DNA from: Caldilineaceae bacterium
Lineage (GTDB): Bacteria > Chloroflexota > Anaerolineae > Caldilineales > Caldilineaceae
Assembly: GCA_958295845.1 (NCBI GenBank)
Contig: OY282376.1
Location: forward strand, 4,725,022 to 4,789,021
Length of the DNA stretch: 64,000 nucleotides
Reading direction: 5' to 3'
How positions within the stretch are numbered: the first letter of the stretch is position 1; each line of letters opens with the position of its first letter. The translations under genes and the position numbers were made by a program. Below the pieces are notes generated by a model. That model was not told where the DNA came from and searched no databases. It saw nothing but the letters and a program-made list of their open reading frames with translations. Positions 8,708 through 18,075 of the stretch are shown here, piece by piece.

Positions 8708-9142
8708 ACATGTGGGCAGGTGGATCGGCGCCCAGCGCGGAACACCGAGGAAACATTCGAGAGCCGGGCCGGCAGAGGGTCTGACTGGCGGTCCGACACT
8801 TGAGGGGCTGGGATGGGCCTTGTAGAACGGACTGTTTGACAGAAAAATGACGCTTAACCTACGTTTTCCCTACGGTATCCGACCTTACTGCATTTGAAGG
8901 GGAAAAAACTGAGTTGAGACCTAAGATCTAATTTGTACAGTCTCCAATTTATGCCTATAATGGCATTCTTGAAGGGATTCGGGCCGTTTTGAGTTATTGA
9001 ATGGCCGACGACTCGCTCCTGACTGTGGAAGAAGTAAGTCCGAAAGCATCCTACCCCCTCCCCGCAGTTTTTTGACGTTTGCGTTTATTGTACATTGTGG
9101 TACAGTTTTTTTGTGCTGTACCCCTAGTCTTGGGCAGGTTGT
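8708..9142. other. Intergenic region between rho and the LysM-M23 gene
   Basis: No gene is evident. A weak candidate promoter for the downstream gene is TTGCGT (9079-9084), 16 bases, TACAGT (9101-9106). I see no clear terminator after rho. Confidence 0.4.
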
Positions 9143-10480
9143 ATGCTTAAGAGCAAAGAGCACGTAGAACAACGTAGATTCAGTTACCATACTTTCCGCC
9201 GATCGAGCAGTGCCTCCCCATCGGATCAGGAAGTGTATCAGGCCTCCACCTCCAGCAGTACTTCAGATTTTAACCCCAGTCCATCACAGACCCAGATACA
9301 TCAAAGTTCAGAAGTTGCCGCCGAAGCAGCTCTGGACGAGGGATCGCCCGGACTTGCCGATGCGGCAGGCGGGGCGCTTGAGAACCTGACCTCAGGGATA
9401 CAGAGCTTCCTGCGCGAGCAGGTCGCGCCGGTCCGGCTTGCCAGCCATCTTGCCGTTCTGGTGGTGGCAGCGATAGTGATTCTTGTGAGACGGGTAGATC
9501 CCCCCGATTGGAATTTCCCGCTGCAAACTCTGCCGGTGAATGTACCACTTGTGGAGAGTGCCACTGCGGACACACAGCAAGCCCGCCGCAATCCAATTGT
9601 CGAGGTTAGCAATGCGCTGCAGCGTGCGGTGCTTCCTTTCACTCGGGATACTGAGGAGCCTGCCGTTACTTCGGCGGGTGTACAAGCAGCGGAGGGAGAA
9701 CCGGTTGCGGTTACTGTTTCATCCAGGATATTCAGTATCCAGGTTTATGAAGTGTTGCCGGCTGATAATCTTCAGAAAATCGCTGCCCGATACGATCTCA
9801 AGCCGGAGACGATTTTGTGGGCCAATCCCAAACTGGAGTCAAATCCCGATCTGTTGTGGCCCGGCCAGCAGTTGATAATTCCGCCGGTTGACGGCGTAAT
9901 GCATGTGGTTCGATCCGGCGACACGCTGTCAACACTGGCTGTGAAGTACAAGGTATCTGTCGAAGCGATAGTTGAATTCCCTTTGAATAATCTAGAGTCG
10001 GCGAACTCCCCGATCAACAATGGCAGACAGCTGATCATTCCCAATGGTACCAAGCCTTATGTCGCCCGGCAGGTGGCAATGTACCAAGGACCTGTGCCTG
10101 CTAATGCAGTCAGAGGTTCCGGCAACTTTGCTTGGCCTGTGAGCGGTCACATTACGCAGCAGTTCTGGCACGGCCATCGAGCGATCGATGTTGGCGCCAG
10201 GGCAGGCGCTCCGATCGTTGCGGCGGACAGCGGCTATGTCATTAAGGCATCACACGGCTGGAATGGCGGTTATGGCAGAATGGTCATGGTCGATCACGGC
10301 AACGGCTTTGTCTCGCTGTATGCGCATATGAATACGGTATTCGTGCGCCAAGGCGAAAACGTTGCCAAGGGCGAGCAGTTGGGTACGGTAGGCAATACCG
10401 GGCGTTCCACGGGGCCGCACCTGCACTTTGAAATCCGGCAGAACGGTGCCGCTCGCAATCCATTCTACTTCCTGCCGTAG
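9143..10480 (+). CDS. Membrane-anchored LysM and M23 peptidase (cell-wall hydrolase)
   Basis: A 445-residue envelope protein. An S/Q-rich cytoplasmic N-terminus (~1-90) precedes a membrane segment at ~92-112 (LASHLAVLVVAAIVILV). Two LysM peptidoglycan-binding modules follow at ~203-250 (YEVLPADNLQKIAARYDL) and ~255-303 (HVVRSGDTLSTLAVKYKV). The C-terminal M23 (LytM-type) zinc metallopeptidase spans ~340-440. Its metal ligands are visible in the H-x-x-x-D of GHRAIDVG and in the HLHFE motif, with the conserved YAHM segment between. It should cleave peptide cross-bridges during growth or division, or act as an amidase activator if inactive. All zinc ligands appear present, so activity is likely. 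A strong terminator follows. Confidence 0.92.
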   Translation: MLKSKEHVEQRRFSYHTFRRSSSASPSDQEVYQASTSSSTSDFNPSPSQTQIHQSSEVAAEAALDEGSPGLADAAGGALENLTSGIQSFLREQVAPVRLASHLAVLVVAAIVILVRRVDPPDWNFPLQTLPVNVPLVESATADTQQARRNPIVEVSNALQRAVLPFTRDTEEPAVTSAGVQAAEGEPVAVTVSSRIFSIQVYEVLPADNLQKIAARYDLKPETILWANPKLESNPDLLWPGQQLIIPPVDGVMHVVRSGDTLSTLAVKYKVSVEAIVEFPLNNLESANSPINNGRQLIIPNGTKPYVARQVAMYQGPVPANAVRGSGNFAWPVSGHITQQFWHGHRAIDVGARAGAPIVAADSGYVIKASHGWNGGYGRMVMVDHGNGFVSLYAHMNTVFVRQGENVAKGEQLGTVGNTGRSTGPHLHFEIRQNGAARNPFYFLP

Positions 10481-10533
10481 ACAGAACGGGTTTACAGTGG
10501 AAAAACTACAGTAGAAGAATTACATTAGAACAA

Positions 10534-10564
10534 AAGGTCCGGCACTTGATGCCGGACCTTTTTT
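10534..10564 (+). terminator. Intrinsic terminator, probably bidirectional
   Basis: An 11-bp stem AAGGTCCGGCA / TGCCGGACCTT (10534-10544 with 10550-10560) has a 5-base loop and is followed by TTTTGTTTTC. The minus-strand reading also ends in a T run (CCTTTTGTT), so it can serve both the M23 gene and the converging fumarase gene. Confidence 0.9.
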
Positions 10565-10683
10565 GTTTTCCATAGACACTCAGTGACGCAGGCTTCCGAG
10601 TAGACAGGGGCAGGTGCTGTTCACCTTCTGTACTACTGTCACGGAGATGACGGTGAGGAAATACCGCTGTCCGGCGTCGGCTT

Positions 10684-12075
10684 TCAGAGTTGCTGAATGC
10701 CGCCTTCGGTCAGTTTGCGGGGGTCGAGCAGCTCATCCAATTCGCCGGCGCTGAGATCGGTCATTTCGAGGGCGACCTCCTTGAGCGTGCGCCCCTGCGC
10801 GTAAGCGGTCTTGGCAATCTGTGCGCCCAGTTCGTACCCGATCACCGGGTTCAGGGCGGTTACCAGAATCGGGTTGCTGTCAACGAGTCGGCCGATGCGC
10901 TCTGCATTGACAGTAAAGCCGGCTATGGCTCTGTCTGCCAGCAGATGGCTTGCGCCGGCCAGGATCGAGATGCTCTGCAACAGGTTGTAGGCGATGACGG
11001 GGAGCATCACGTTCAGCTGAAAACTGCCCGACTGGCCGCCGAGCGTAATCGTTACATCGTTCCCGGTGACCTGGGCGGCAACCATGGTGACGGCTTCGGG
11101 GATGACCGGATTGATCTTGCCCGGCATGATGCTGCTGCCCGGCTGCAGGGCAGGCAGCTCGATCTCTCCGATGCCGGCAATCGGCCCGCTGTTCATCCAG
11201 CGCAGATCATTTGCCATCTTCATCAGGGAGGTCGCGACGGTTTTGAGTTGACCGCTCAGCTCCACTGCGGCGTCCTGGCTGCTCAGACTTTCGAAGTAGT
11301 TTTCGCTTGTCCTGAACGGCTGACCGGTCACTTCGGCCAGTTTGGCGGCGATGCGTTCGCCGAACTCAGGATGGGCGTTGATGCCGGTACCGACGGCGGT
11401 GCCGCCCTGGGCGAGTTCTGCCAGCCGCGCCAGCGCGTCGCGCAGCCTGCGCTGGCCTTTGTCGATCTGGTTGCTCCAGCCCCCCAGCCCCTGGCTCAAA
11501 CGGATTGGCATGGCGTCCATCAGATGGGTGCGCCCGGTGGTGACGATGCCGTCTAGCTCTGCGGCTTTGGCGTCGAGGGCGCCCTGCAGATGCTGCAGAG
11601 CCGGGAGGAGTTCCTCGACAACGGCGAGGAAGGCGCTCAGATGGATGGCTGTGGGGATGACATCGTTGCTACTTTGTCCCATATTGACGTGATCATTGGG
11701 GTGGACGCTGCGTCCCAGTATGCGGGATGCCAGGGTAGCGATGACCTCATTGGCATTCATGTTTGTGCTGGTGCCGGAGCCGGTCTGGAAGATGTCGAGG
11801 GGGAATTGGGCGTCGTGCGCGCCATGCGCGACTTCAGCGCAGGCGCTCTGAATTGCCGCGGCCGTTTCGGCATCCAGCTGGCCCAGGTCGAGGTTGACGG
11901 CTGCGGCCGCCCCTTTGATCAGCCCGACTGCGCGGATGAACTGGCGGGGGAAGCGGAGTGGACTGATAGGGAAATTGTCGACGGCCCGCTGAGTTTGGGC
12001 AGCGTAGAGAGCGTCTTTGGGCACGCTTACCTCGCCCAGGCTGTCATGCTCAATGCGAAATTCCTGACTACTCAT
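10684..12075 (-). CDS. fumC: Class II fumarate hydratase
   Basis: A 463-residue enzyme of the fumarase/aspartase superfamily, interconverting fumarate and malate in the TCA cycle. The substrate-loop motif GSGTSTNMNANEV (~97-109), the HPNDHVNMGQSSND segment (the N-D-H-V-N-M-G-Q-S-S-N-D signature of FumC) and the superfamily signature GSSIMPGKINPV (~315) are all visible, and TTGRTHLMDAMPIRL is present. Length equals the usual class II enzyme. FumC is distinguished from aspartase by overall sequence (HPNDHVN, GINAHPEFGERIA). It lies 39 bp downstream of the second permease gene and may share its transcript, though the functions are unrelated. Confidence 0.95.
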   Translation of the reverse strand: MSSQEFRIEHDSLGEVSVPKDALYAAQTQRAVDNFPISPLRFPRQFIRAVGLIKGAAAAVNLDLGQLDAETAAAIQSACAEVAHGAHDAQFPLDIFQTGSGTSTNMNANEVIATLASRILGRSVHPNDHVNMGQSSNDVIPTAIHLSAFLAVVEELLPALQHLQGALDAKAAELDGIVTTGRTHLMDAMPIRLSQGLGGWSNQIDKGQRRLRDALARLAELAQGGTAVGTGINAHPEFGERIAAKLAEVTGQPFRTSENYFESLSSQDAAVELSGQLKTVATSLMKMANDLRWMNSGPIAGIGEIELPALQPGSSIMPGKINPVIPEAVTMVAAQVTGNDVTITLGGQSGSFQLNVMLPVIAYNLLQSISILAGASHLLADRAIAGFTVNAERIGRLVDSNPILVTALNPVIGYELGAQIAKTAYAQGRTLKEVALEMTDLSAGELDELLDPRKLTEGGIQQL

Positions 12076-12114
12076 AGGTACTTTCTACTCCAATCGGTTT
12101 CTTGATTTGGGAAG

Positions 12115-13071
12115 CTAACGTTCGCCGCGCATATAGGGTAGGCCGAGCGCGGCCGGCGCGCCGAGGCGGCGGCTAACGTTTTCATAGACGGTGATGAGGG
12201 TGAGAACAACGACTGTCAGAAGGTAGGGCATCATGGCCAGCATCGCGGCGGGAATGACCCCGCCGCCAGCGGCCTGCAGCCGAAACTGCATTGCGTTGAC
12301 GCCGCCAAAGATGAGGGCGCCAAGCAGTGCCCGCGCCGGATCCCAGGTGGCAAAAATGACGAGAGCGATGGCGATCCAGCCGCGCCCGCCAGTGAGGTTT
12401 TCAGTCCAACCGGGGGTATAGGCGAGGCTCAGGTGGGCGCCGCCCAGGCCCATGAGCATACCGCCGCCGATGGTGGCCATATAGCGAGTGCGCGTGACGG
12501 AAATGCCCATTGCGTCGGCCGTGTCGGGGTCTTCGCCGACTGCGCGCACGTTGAGCCCGATCCGGGTGCGATAGAGCAGGAAGGCGGAGACGGGAACTGT
12601 CAGATACATCAGGTAGACGAGCAGGTCCTGGTTGAAGAGTGCCTGGCCAAGCAGCGGAATCTGGCCGAGAGCGGGGATCGTCATTTTGCTGAACTTGGGG
12701 CCGACCAGGCCCACGAGCGGGGCGCCTTCCGGGCCGAGACGCTGGCCGAGAAAGCTACTCAGGCCGATGCCAAAGAGGGTGAGAGCCAAGCCGCTGACGA
12801 CTTGGTCGGCCCGCAGGGTGACGGACAGGAATGCGTGGATGGAGGCCAGCGCGCCGCCGACGACGACGGCGGCCAGTGTGCCCAGCAGGAGACTTTCTGT
12901 GTGAAAGCCGACGGCGAAGGCGCTGACAGCGCCCATGATGAGAATGCCTTCCAACCCAAGATTAAGAACACCGGCCCTTTCGGTGTAAATTTCACCGACC
13001 GCGGCAAAGACAAGAGATGCGCCGGCCTGGATTGTCACTGTCAGGATGGAGATAAGAAGGGCGAGTTCCAT
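12115..13071 (-). CDS. ABC transporter permease, BMP/nucleoside type (NupC/YufQ-like)
   Basis: A 318-residue integral membrane protein with about eight to nine hydrophobic segments. Conserved blocks of the BPD_transp_2 branch used by nucleoside/BMP-type importers are visible: GEIYTERAGVLNLGLEGILIM near the N-terminus, and RAVGEDPDTADAMGIS, the cytoplasmic coupling loop that contacts the ATPase. Known operons encode a lipoprotein of the BMP family, a double-length ATPase and two permeases. Here only the two permeases are present (this one and the gene 116 bp upstream). Substrate is likely purine/pyrimidine nucleosides, by family only. Confidence 0.88.
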   Translation of the reverse strand: MELALLISILTVTIQAGASLVFAAVGEIYTERAGVLNLGLEGILIMGAVSAFAVGFHTESLLLGTLAAVVVGGALASIHAFLSVTLRADQVVSGLALTLFGIGLSSFLGQRLGPEGAPLVGLVGPKFSKMTIPALGQIPLLGQALFNQDLLVYLMYLTVPVSAFLLYRTRIGLNVRAVGEDPDTADAMGISVTRTRYMATIGGGMLMGLGGAHLSLAYTPGWTENLTGGRGWIAIALVIFATWDPARALLGALIFGGVNAMQFRLQAAGGGVIPAAMLAMMPYLLTVVVLTLITVYENVSRRLGAPAALGLPYMRGER

Positions 13072-13187
13072 TGTCGTTGCGCTTTCAGATGCGTGTTAAG
13101 CGGCAGCGAGCCGCAGTCTGCCTTCGCCAGATTGTGTACAGAGTCTACCGGCATACAACAGGAGATTGGGGATTGCCTGCGCTCTAT

Positions 13188-14321
13188 CTAGTCGGCCGGC
13201 GTCGGTCCGCCTGATGCGGGCGCAGGATTCGCAGCAGGCCGGGGCTGCGTACGAATCACCCGCAACCGGTAGTTGATAAAGACGTCGGCGCCGAGTACGA
13301 AGAAAAGTATCGAGCCCTGTAGCACACCTGCGACGGCCGCCGGCAGCCCCATGGTGATCTGCAACTGATCGCCGCCGGTGCTGAGTCCGGCCAGGAGCAG
13401 GCTGACGAGCAGGATGGCCCAGGGGTTCAGTTTTGCCAACCAGGCAACGATGATCGCGGTAAAGCCGTCGCCGACTGCGATCCCATTTTGCAGCCGGTGG
13501 GCGACGCCGGCCACCTGGCTGAATCCGGCCAGACCCGCGATGCCCCCGCTAACAAACATAACCAGCAGCACGTTGCGGGCGATGCTCATTCCCGCGTAGC
13601 GGGCGGCGAGCGGGTTCTTGCCAATCACCTTGATCTCCAGGCCCCATTTGGTACGGTCGAGGACGAGCCAGAGCAGAAAGGCCGCCAGAACCGCTATCAC
13701 AAGGCCGTAGTGGACCCGGCCCAGGTCTATGGGGAGGCGGGGCAGCCAGGCGTGCTCGGGGAACTGGGCGCTGCCGGGGAAGCCGAAGCCCTCAGGGTCT
13801 TTCCAGGATCCGGTATAGAGATATTGCATCCACAAGAGGGCAACATAGTTGAACATGAGCGTTGTGATGATCTCGTTGACGCCCAAGGCGGTTTTGAGAA
13901 AGGCCGGGATGAGTCCCCAGATGGCGCCGGCGACGAAGGCGGCCACGATCATGGCCGGCAGGAAGGTCCATTGCGGCATCCCACCGATAAGCTCCGGCAA
14001 GAAGAGGGCGACCCAGGTTGCAGCGATGATGCCCCACACGAACTGGCCTTCGGCGCCGATGTTCCAGAACAACATGCGAAAGGCGATACCCACGGCCAGC
14101 CCGGTAAGCATGAGGGGGATGGCGCGCAGAAGGGTCTCGCTGATATGGTAACGCTGGCCGAAAGCGCCAGTTGCCATGGCCGCGTAGGTCTCGAATGGAT
14201 TTGCGCCAAATATCCAAAGGAGAATGCCGCTGAAGATGAGCGCGAGACCGAGGGCGATCAAGGGGAAGAGGAACTCTACGTGGCGTGGACGGCTCAGGCG
14301 TCTTTCAAGAATGAGTTGCAT
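13188..14321 (-). CDS. ABC transporter permease, BMP/nucleoside type (NupB/YufP-like)
   Basis: A 377-residue membrane protein, the usual longer partner of the permease downstream. It has about ten hydrophobic stretches, the motif FRMLFWNIGAEGQFVWG typical of YufP/NupB, NEIITTLMFNYVALLWMQYL, and the ATPase-coupling loop KVIGKNPLAARYAGMS. The C-terminus is a P/A-rich tail ending in the cytoplasm. It would form a heterodimeric pore with the neighbouring permease. No ATPase or binding protein gene lies on either side; a sensor kinase gene lies 76 bp upstream. The cognate ATPase must be encoded elsewhere, or the locus is rearranged. Confidence 0.88.
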   Translation of the reverse strand: MQLILERRLSRPRHVEFLFPLIALGLALIFSGILLWIFGANPFETYAAMATGAFGQRYHISETLLRAIPLMLTGLAVGIAFRMLFWNIGAEGQFVWGIIAATWVALFLPELIGGMPQWTFLPAMIVAAFVAGAIWGLIPAFLKTALGVNEIITTLMFNYVALLWMQYLYTGSWKDPEGFGFPGSAQFPEHAWLPRLPIDLGRVHYGLVIAVLAAFLLWLVLDRTKWGLEIKVIGKNPLAARYAGMSIARNVLLVMFVSGGIAGLAGFSQVAGVAHRLQNGIAVGDGFTAIIVAWLAKLNPWAILLVSLLLAGLSTGGDQLQITMGLPAAVAGVLQGSILFFVLGADVFINYRLRVIRTQPRPAANPAPASGGPTPAD

Positions 14322-14397
14322 GGCGGAGTCTCTTTGTACGCGCCTTTCCTGCGCAGAACTGTTTCACATTCGCACGATCACCTAGCGGGCTGCCGGG

Positions 14398-16134
14398 CTA
14401 TGTGGTTTCGGTCTCGTCCACGGGCAGGGCCACGAAGACGGTTGTGCCCTTGTTGACGTCGCTGCGCACCCAGATTTCGCCTTGATGGGCCTCGACGATT
14501 GCCTTGCTGAGAAAGAGACCGAGACCGACGCCAGCTGTTCCGCGGCGGAGACTGCTATCCACGCGGTAGAAACGTTCGAATATTTTTGGGAGTTCTCTTG
14601 CCGGGATGCCGATCCCCTCGTCGGCGACGTAGAGCACAAGCCGGCCGGTTGCGCTCGCTTGCTGGGGCTGGTCGTGCCAACCGCCGATGCGAATGACGCC
14701 GCCGTCGGGTGAGTACTTTATGGCGTTGCTGAGCAGGTTGGTGAAGACCAGGCGCAGGCGTTCTTCGTCGCCGTAGATGACGGGCAGGTCTTGCGGCAGG
14801 TCGACTGCGATTTCATGGGTGTCGGTCTGTGTGCGGTAGTCCTGCGCCACCCGCTCGAGCAGCCGCCGCACTTGCAGGTGGGAGCGCTCGAGGCGCAGGC
14901 CGCCCGCCTGGATGCGGCTGACGTCGAGCAGGCTGTTGATGAGCGCCTCCAGCCGATCCGCCTCTTCCTCTATTACCTCCAGGCTCTGCCGGGCTGTCTC
15001 AGCATCCCAGGCGGCGTCGGGTCGGGCCAGCGTTTGCGCATACCCTTTGATCAGTGCGACGGGCGTCTTCAGTTCGTGGCTGATGATCGAAGTAAAGGTG
15101 GATTTCATCTCCTCTTCTTCGCGGAAACGAGTGATGTCCAGCACGCTGGCGATGATATTCACGAGCCGCATGCGCTCGTCCTTGACCGGGATGAAGGTTA
15201 CGGAGACCGAGATCTGGCCCCCTTCGGGCAGAACGATGTCGCCTTCGCATTGGGCGCCACTTTCGGGCAAGGACACCAGGTCGTAATCGGCGCTGAACAG
15301 ATCTTCTCCCTGCAGATTGAGGAGGGGCAGGACCTTTTCGCAGGGTTGCCCGACCGCCTCGTGGGGCGCAATCCCCGTCATGAGGGAGAGGGGCTGGTTG
15401 ATGACCTCCACCTGCTTGTTGGGCGCCAGGATCATCATGCCGTTGACGCTGTTTTGGACGATCATCGACAGCCGGCTGCGCTCGGTTGTCAACTGCTGGT
15501 AGAGGCGGGCGTTGCGGACGGCAATCGCGGCCTGGTCGGCGAACCCCTGAAGGAACTGCCAGTCCAGTGGAGAAAAGGCGGAGTCGCCGCGGAACAGGTA
15601 GATTACGCCGAGCAGGTCCTCTTCAAACAGGAGAGGGAGGCCGATCACCTGGCCCAACTTGCTGCCCAGCGCCGACTCTACTTCGCGAACTCGTTGTTCT
15701 ATTTCTTGCTGGTAGTTTTCGCCCAGCGAGAATTCGGCCGCGAGGGCGCGCCCGGCGTCCCATTCGCCGACCATTGCGCGCCGGTTTGTTTCCTCCTGCG
15801 CGAGTCGATCTTCCGATGGCGGCCAGGACTGCGAGGCGATTTTGAGAAGGGGGCGAAAGGCGGGCAGCAGCTGGCGTGGAATCCCGTAGGATGCGCGGAT
15901 GCGAAAGGGTTCGTCCTCCTCCACGGTGCTGCGTCCGTCTGCCAGGGGCACGACCGCGGATACGTCATCGAGCACGATCACGCCGGCTGGCGCGGCGAGC
16001 ATTTCGGCCGCGCTTTCGAGGATCAGCCGCAGCAGACTGGGAAGATCGAGCCGCGAGGTCATCGCCCGCGTTATGCGCAGCAGGTATTCTCGTTGACGCA
16101 ACTGGTAGGTTGCCATCAGCGCGGGAACGTTCAT
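14398..16134 (-). CDS. Sensor histidine kinase with GAF and PAS domains
   Basis: A 578-residue soluble kinase starting at ATG 16134 (MNVPALMATYQLRQREYLLR); an open extension upstream is basic and unlike the family, and ATG 16116 is an alternative. GAF domain at ~20-215 (SLLRLILESAAEMLAAPAGVIVL ... IGLPLLFEEDLLGVIYLF), PAS at ~225-330 (MIVQNSVNGMMILAPNKQVEVIN), HisKA at ~345-410 with the phospho-acceptor in SIISHELKTPVALIKG, and HATPase at ~450-575 with N box FTNLLSNAIKYSP, G1 DEGIGIP, F box FERFYR and G2 GVGLGLFLSKAI. There is no transmembrane segment, so it senses a cytoplasmic signal. No response regulator is adjacent (orphan kinase). It lies 76 bp upstream of the permease pair on the same strand. 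Confidence 0.92.
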   Translation of the reverse strand: MNVPALMATYQLRQREYLLRITRAMTSRLDLPSLLRLILESAAEMLAAPAGVIVLDDVSAVVPLADGRSTVEEDEPFRIRASYGIPRQLLPAFRPLLKIASQSWPPSEDRLAQEETNRRAMVGEWDAGRALAAEFSLGENYQQEIEQRVREVESALGSKLGQVIGLPLLFEEDLLGVIYLFRGDSAFSPLDWQFLQGFADQAAIAVRNARLYQQLTTERSRLSMIVQNSVNGMMILAPNKQVEVINQPLSLMTGIAPHEAVGQPCEKVLPLLNLQGEDLFSADYDLVSLPESGAQCEGDIVLPEGGQISVSVTFIPVKDERMRLVNIIASVLDITRFREEEEMKSTFTSIISHELKTPVALIKGYAQTLARPDAAWDAETARQSLEVIEEEADRLEALINSLLDVSRIQAGGLRLERSHLQVRRLLERVAQDYRTQTDTHEIAVDLPQDLPVIYGDEERLRLVFTNLLSNAIKYSPDGGVIRIGGWHDQPQQASATGRLVLYVADEGIGIPARELPKIFERFYRVDSSLRRGTAGVGLGLFLSKAIVEAHQGEIWVRSDVNKGTTVFVALPVDETETT

Positions 16135-16482
16135 GGTAAGAAAATAACAGAGCGGGAAAGTAAAGTCAACGATTCGGGGAGAGCGGGCGCGTCGGTGCTG
16201 CCTTTTTTTGACGTCGGGCCTGCGGTCGCCGCACCGCCTTAAGGTTTTCAATCAGTATTGCGTGAATACAGGCAGGTGCAGGGACCTGGTAGACGGTTAC
16301 AGTCACGCCGACGATGGCCCCGTATATATCTCCCATTTCGAAGGCGGCAGAACTGTTTTTTCTATGTTGGGATGCACCACTAGGGATCCTGAAGGTGCGT
16401 CCCAGATTTGGGGTGGAGGAAATCTGGCGTTGGTATCATGGCGGCGGTGGCTGAAACTGTTTGCAGGCATTGAGGAAGGCAT

Positions 16483-16504
16483 AGGGCAAGCCTTGTGCCT
16501 GCAC
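16483..16504 (-). repeat. Degenerate copy of the GGGCAGGC/GCCTGCCC hairpin repeat
   Basis: GGGCAAGCC-TTGT-GCCTGCACC is an imperfect reverse-orientation copy of the repeat found twice at 45207-45300. Confidence 0.5.
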
Positions 16505-16612
16505 CCACCGTTGTGTTCGGGAGGGGGGCGGCTTCGCGCCACTACGTAGTCGCGCGACCGGTGGCATAGACACAATACCAGCGCCCCTGCGTCAACGTGG
16601 CATGGTGTTTTG

Positions 16613-16668
16613 GGGGGCGTTGCGGGGGGTCCCCCCCGCACAAGGGAGGGCCGAAGGCCCGACCGTCC
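16613..16668 (+). repeat. Interspersed GC-rich element, copy 1
   Basis: It contains GGGGCGTTGCGGGG, a CCCCCGCACAAG segment and GGAGGGCCGAAGGCCCGA in the same order as the copies near 45385 and 50164. Confidence 0.7.
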
Positions 16669-16807
16669 AGATGAGCGAAGAGGAGTGAGAGTTACTGTTT
16701 CCTCTGCCGCGGATTGGATGGCAGAGTAGTTGTGGTTTTTTTGCCGGCAGCGGCGCAGGAGAACTCGCCCCCAATTTTGAACTGAACCCGATCCTGAAAG
16801 TGCGCTT

Positions 16808-16834
16808 TTGACTTTCAGGCATCTGTAGTAAAAT
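16808..16834 (+). promoter_or_regulatory. Candidate promoter for the family-5 ABC operon
   Basis: TTGACT (16808-16813) and TAAAAT (16829-16834) are separated by 15 bases, slightly short. It lies about 180 bases upstream of the first permease start. Confidence 0.4.
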
Positions 16835-17015
16835 TCGGGTGGCCAACAATTATGTAGTCTATTTTTTTCTGCGCTGTTTTCCGATGGAGCGCAGGCGTCA
16901 GCGGGGCAACTGATCTATCCCCCGCCGGCCGCATTGACCGCTGCATAGGAACTTGGCCCCCAGGATCGCCGTGCGCCGGATGAGAGTGTGTAGACGTGCC
17001 GGAAGGTGAAGCGCC

Positions 17016-18005
17016 TTGCTCTTGTTCATTGTCAAACGTCTATTCCTGATGGTCCCTACCCTTGCGGTCATCTCCGTGATCTCCTACATCATCATCGAAT
17101 TACCCCCTGGAGATTACGTTTCAACCTACATCAACCAGTTGACTGAGACTGGCGATGTTCCCGACCATGTGATCGAGAACTTGCGCCACCAGTACGGGCT
17201 GAACCAGCCTTGGTACGTCCGTTATTGGAAGTGGATGACGCGCTTTGTGGGCGGCGACATGGGCTACTCGCTGGCCTGGCACCAGCCGGTCCGGGACTTG
17301 ATCGGTGCACGGCTGCTCCTGTCCATGATGATTTCGTTTCTGTCCCTGATGTTTACGTGGGTAATGGCGTTCCCGATAGGGATCTATTCGGCGGTCAGAC
17401 AATACTCTTTTGGCGACTACTTCTTTACCTTCACCGGGTTTTTGGGTTTGGCCATCCCCAATTTTCTGCTGGCGCTCATTCTGATGTACTTGGCCCACAA
17501 GTATCTGGACACCGGTATTGGCGGCCTCTTTTCGAAGGAATATGACGGCGCGCCGTGGAGCTTCGGCAAGTTCATCGACCTGTTAGAGCATCTGGCCATT
17601 CCCATTATCATCATTGGGACAGCGGGGACGGCGGGTACGATTCGCGTGATGCGCGCGAATCTGCTGGACGAGCTTCAGAAGCCTTATGTCATGACGGCGC
17701 GGGCGAAAGGCTTGCAGTACTGGAAGCTGATCCTGCGTTACCCCGTCCGCTTGGCGCTAAACCCATTCATCTCAACCGTGGGCTGGGTGCTGCCATCCCT
17801 GATTGCGGGCGAAACGATCGTGTCGGTCGTGCTGTCCTTGCCAACGGCCGGCCCTCTTTTTCTACAGGCGCTGCTGGAAGAGGATATGTACCTGGCCGGT
17901 TCATTCGTCATGCTGACGGCCAGCCTGACCGTGGTGGGCACACTGCTTTCGGACATTCTGTTGGCGGTCATTGATCCCCGAATTCGCTACGAAGGAACGG
18001 TTTGA
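17016..18005 (+). CDS. ABC transporter permease, DppB/OppB family
   Basis: A 329-residue inner-membrane permease, first gene of a five-gene family-5 (peptide/oligosaccharide) importer. Start TTG 17016 has GGAAGGTG seven bases upstream and gives the typical N-terminus LLLFIVKRLFLMVPTLAVIS. About six membrane helices are visible. The periplasmic loop with RYWKWMTRFVGGDMGYSL and the EAA coupling loop TARAKGLQYWKLILRYPVR are both conserved. Together with the next permease it would form the translocation pore. Its stop lies before the start of the next permease, which is about 70 bp downstream. Confidence 0.92.
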   Translation: MLLFIVKRLFLMVPTLAVISVISYIIIELPPGDYVSTYINQLTETGDVPDHVIENLRHQYGLNQPWYVRYWKWMTRFVGGDMGYSLAWHQPVRDLIGARLLLSMMISFLSLMFTWVMAFPIGIYSAVRQYSFGDYFFTFTGFLGLAIPNFLLALILMYLAHKYLDTGIGGLFSKEYDGAPWSFGKFIDLLEHLAIPIIIIGTAGTAGTIRVMRANLLDELQKPYVMTARAKGLQYWKLILRYPVRLALNPFISTVGWVLPSLIAGETIVSVVLSLPTAGPLFLQALLEEDMYLAGSFVMLTASLTVVGTLLSDILLAVIDPRIRYEGTV

Positions 18006-18075
18006 TGCAGTCGCAGATGTAGAAGTCTCTGACGGACGGTTACTGAATCCCACTCACAGGAGCGCGACAGCAGCT

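Larger units (their letters stand above)
16135..17015. other. Repeat-containing intergenic region between divergent operons
   Basis: No convincing gene. Open frames at 16208-16549 (+) and 16303-16641 (-) have no family-like sequence. The region holds a degenerate copy of the GGGCAGGC hairpin repeat (16483-16504), the motif TTGGGATGCAC (16367-16377), a copy of the GC-rich interspersed element (16613-16668) and a candidate promoter for the ABC operon (16808-16834). Confidence 0.6.

Noticed and set aside
8828..8870. Promoter TTGACA at about 8836 for the LysM-M23 gene
   Set aside because: No acceptable -10 box at 16-18 bases; the sequence there is CTACGT.
14791..16242. 483-residue open frame antisense to the sensor kinase
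   Set aside because: The kinase on the other strand has every conserved motif; this frame has none.
16208..16641. Open frames in the gap before the ABC operon
   Set aside because: No ribosome site, no family-like sequence, and overlap with repeat elements.
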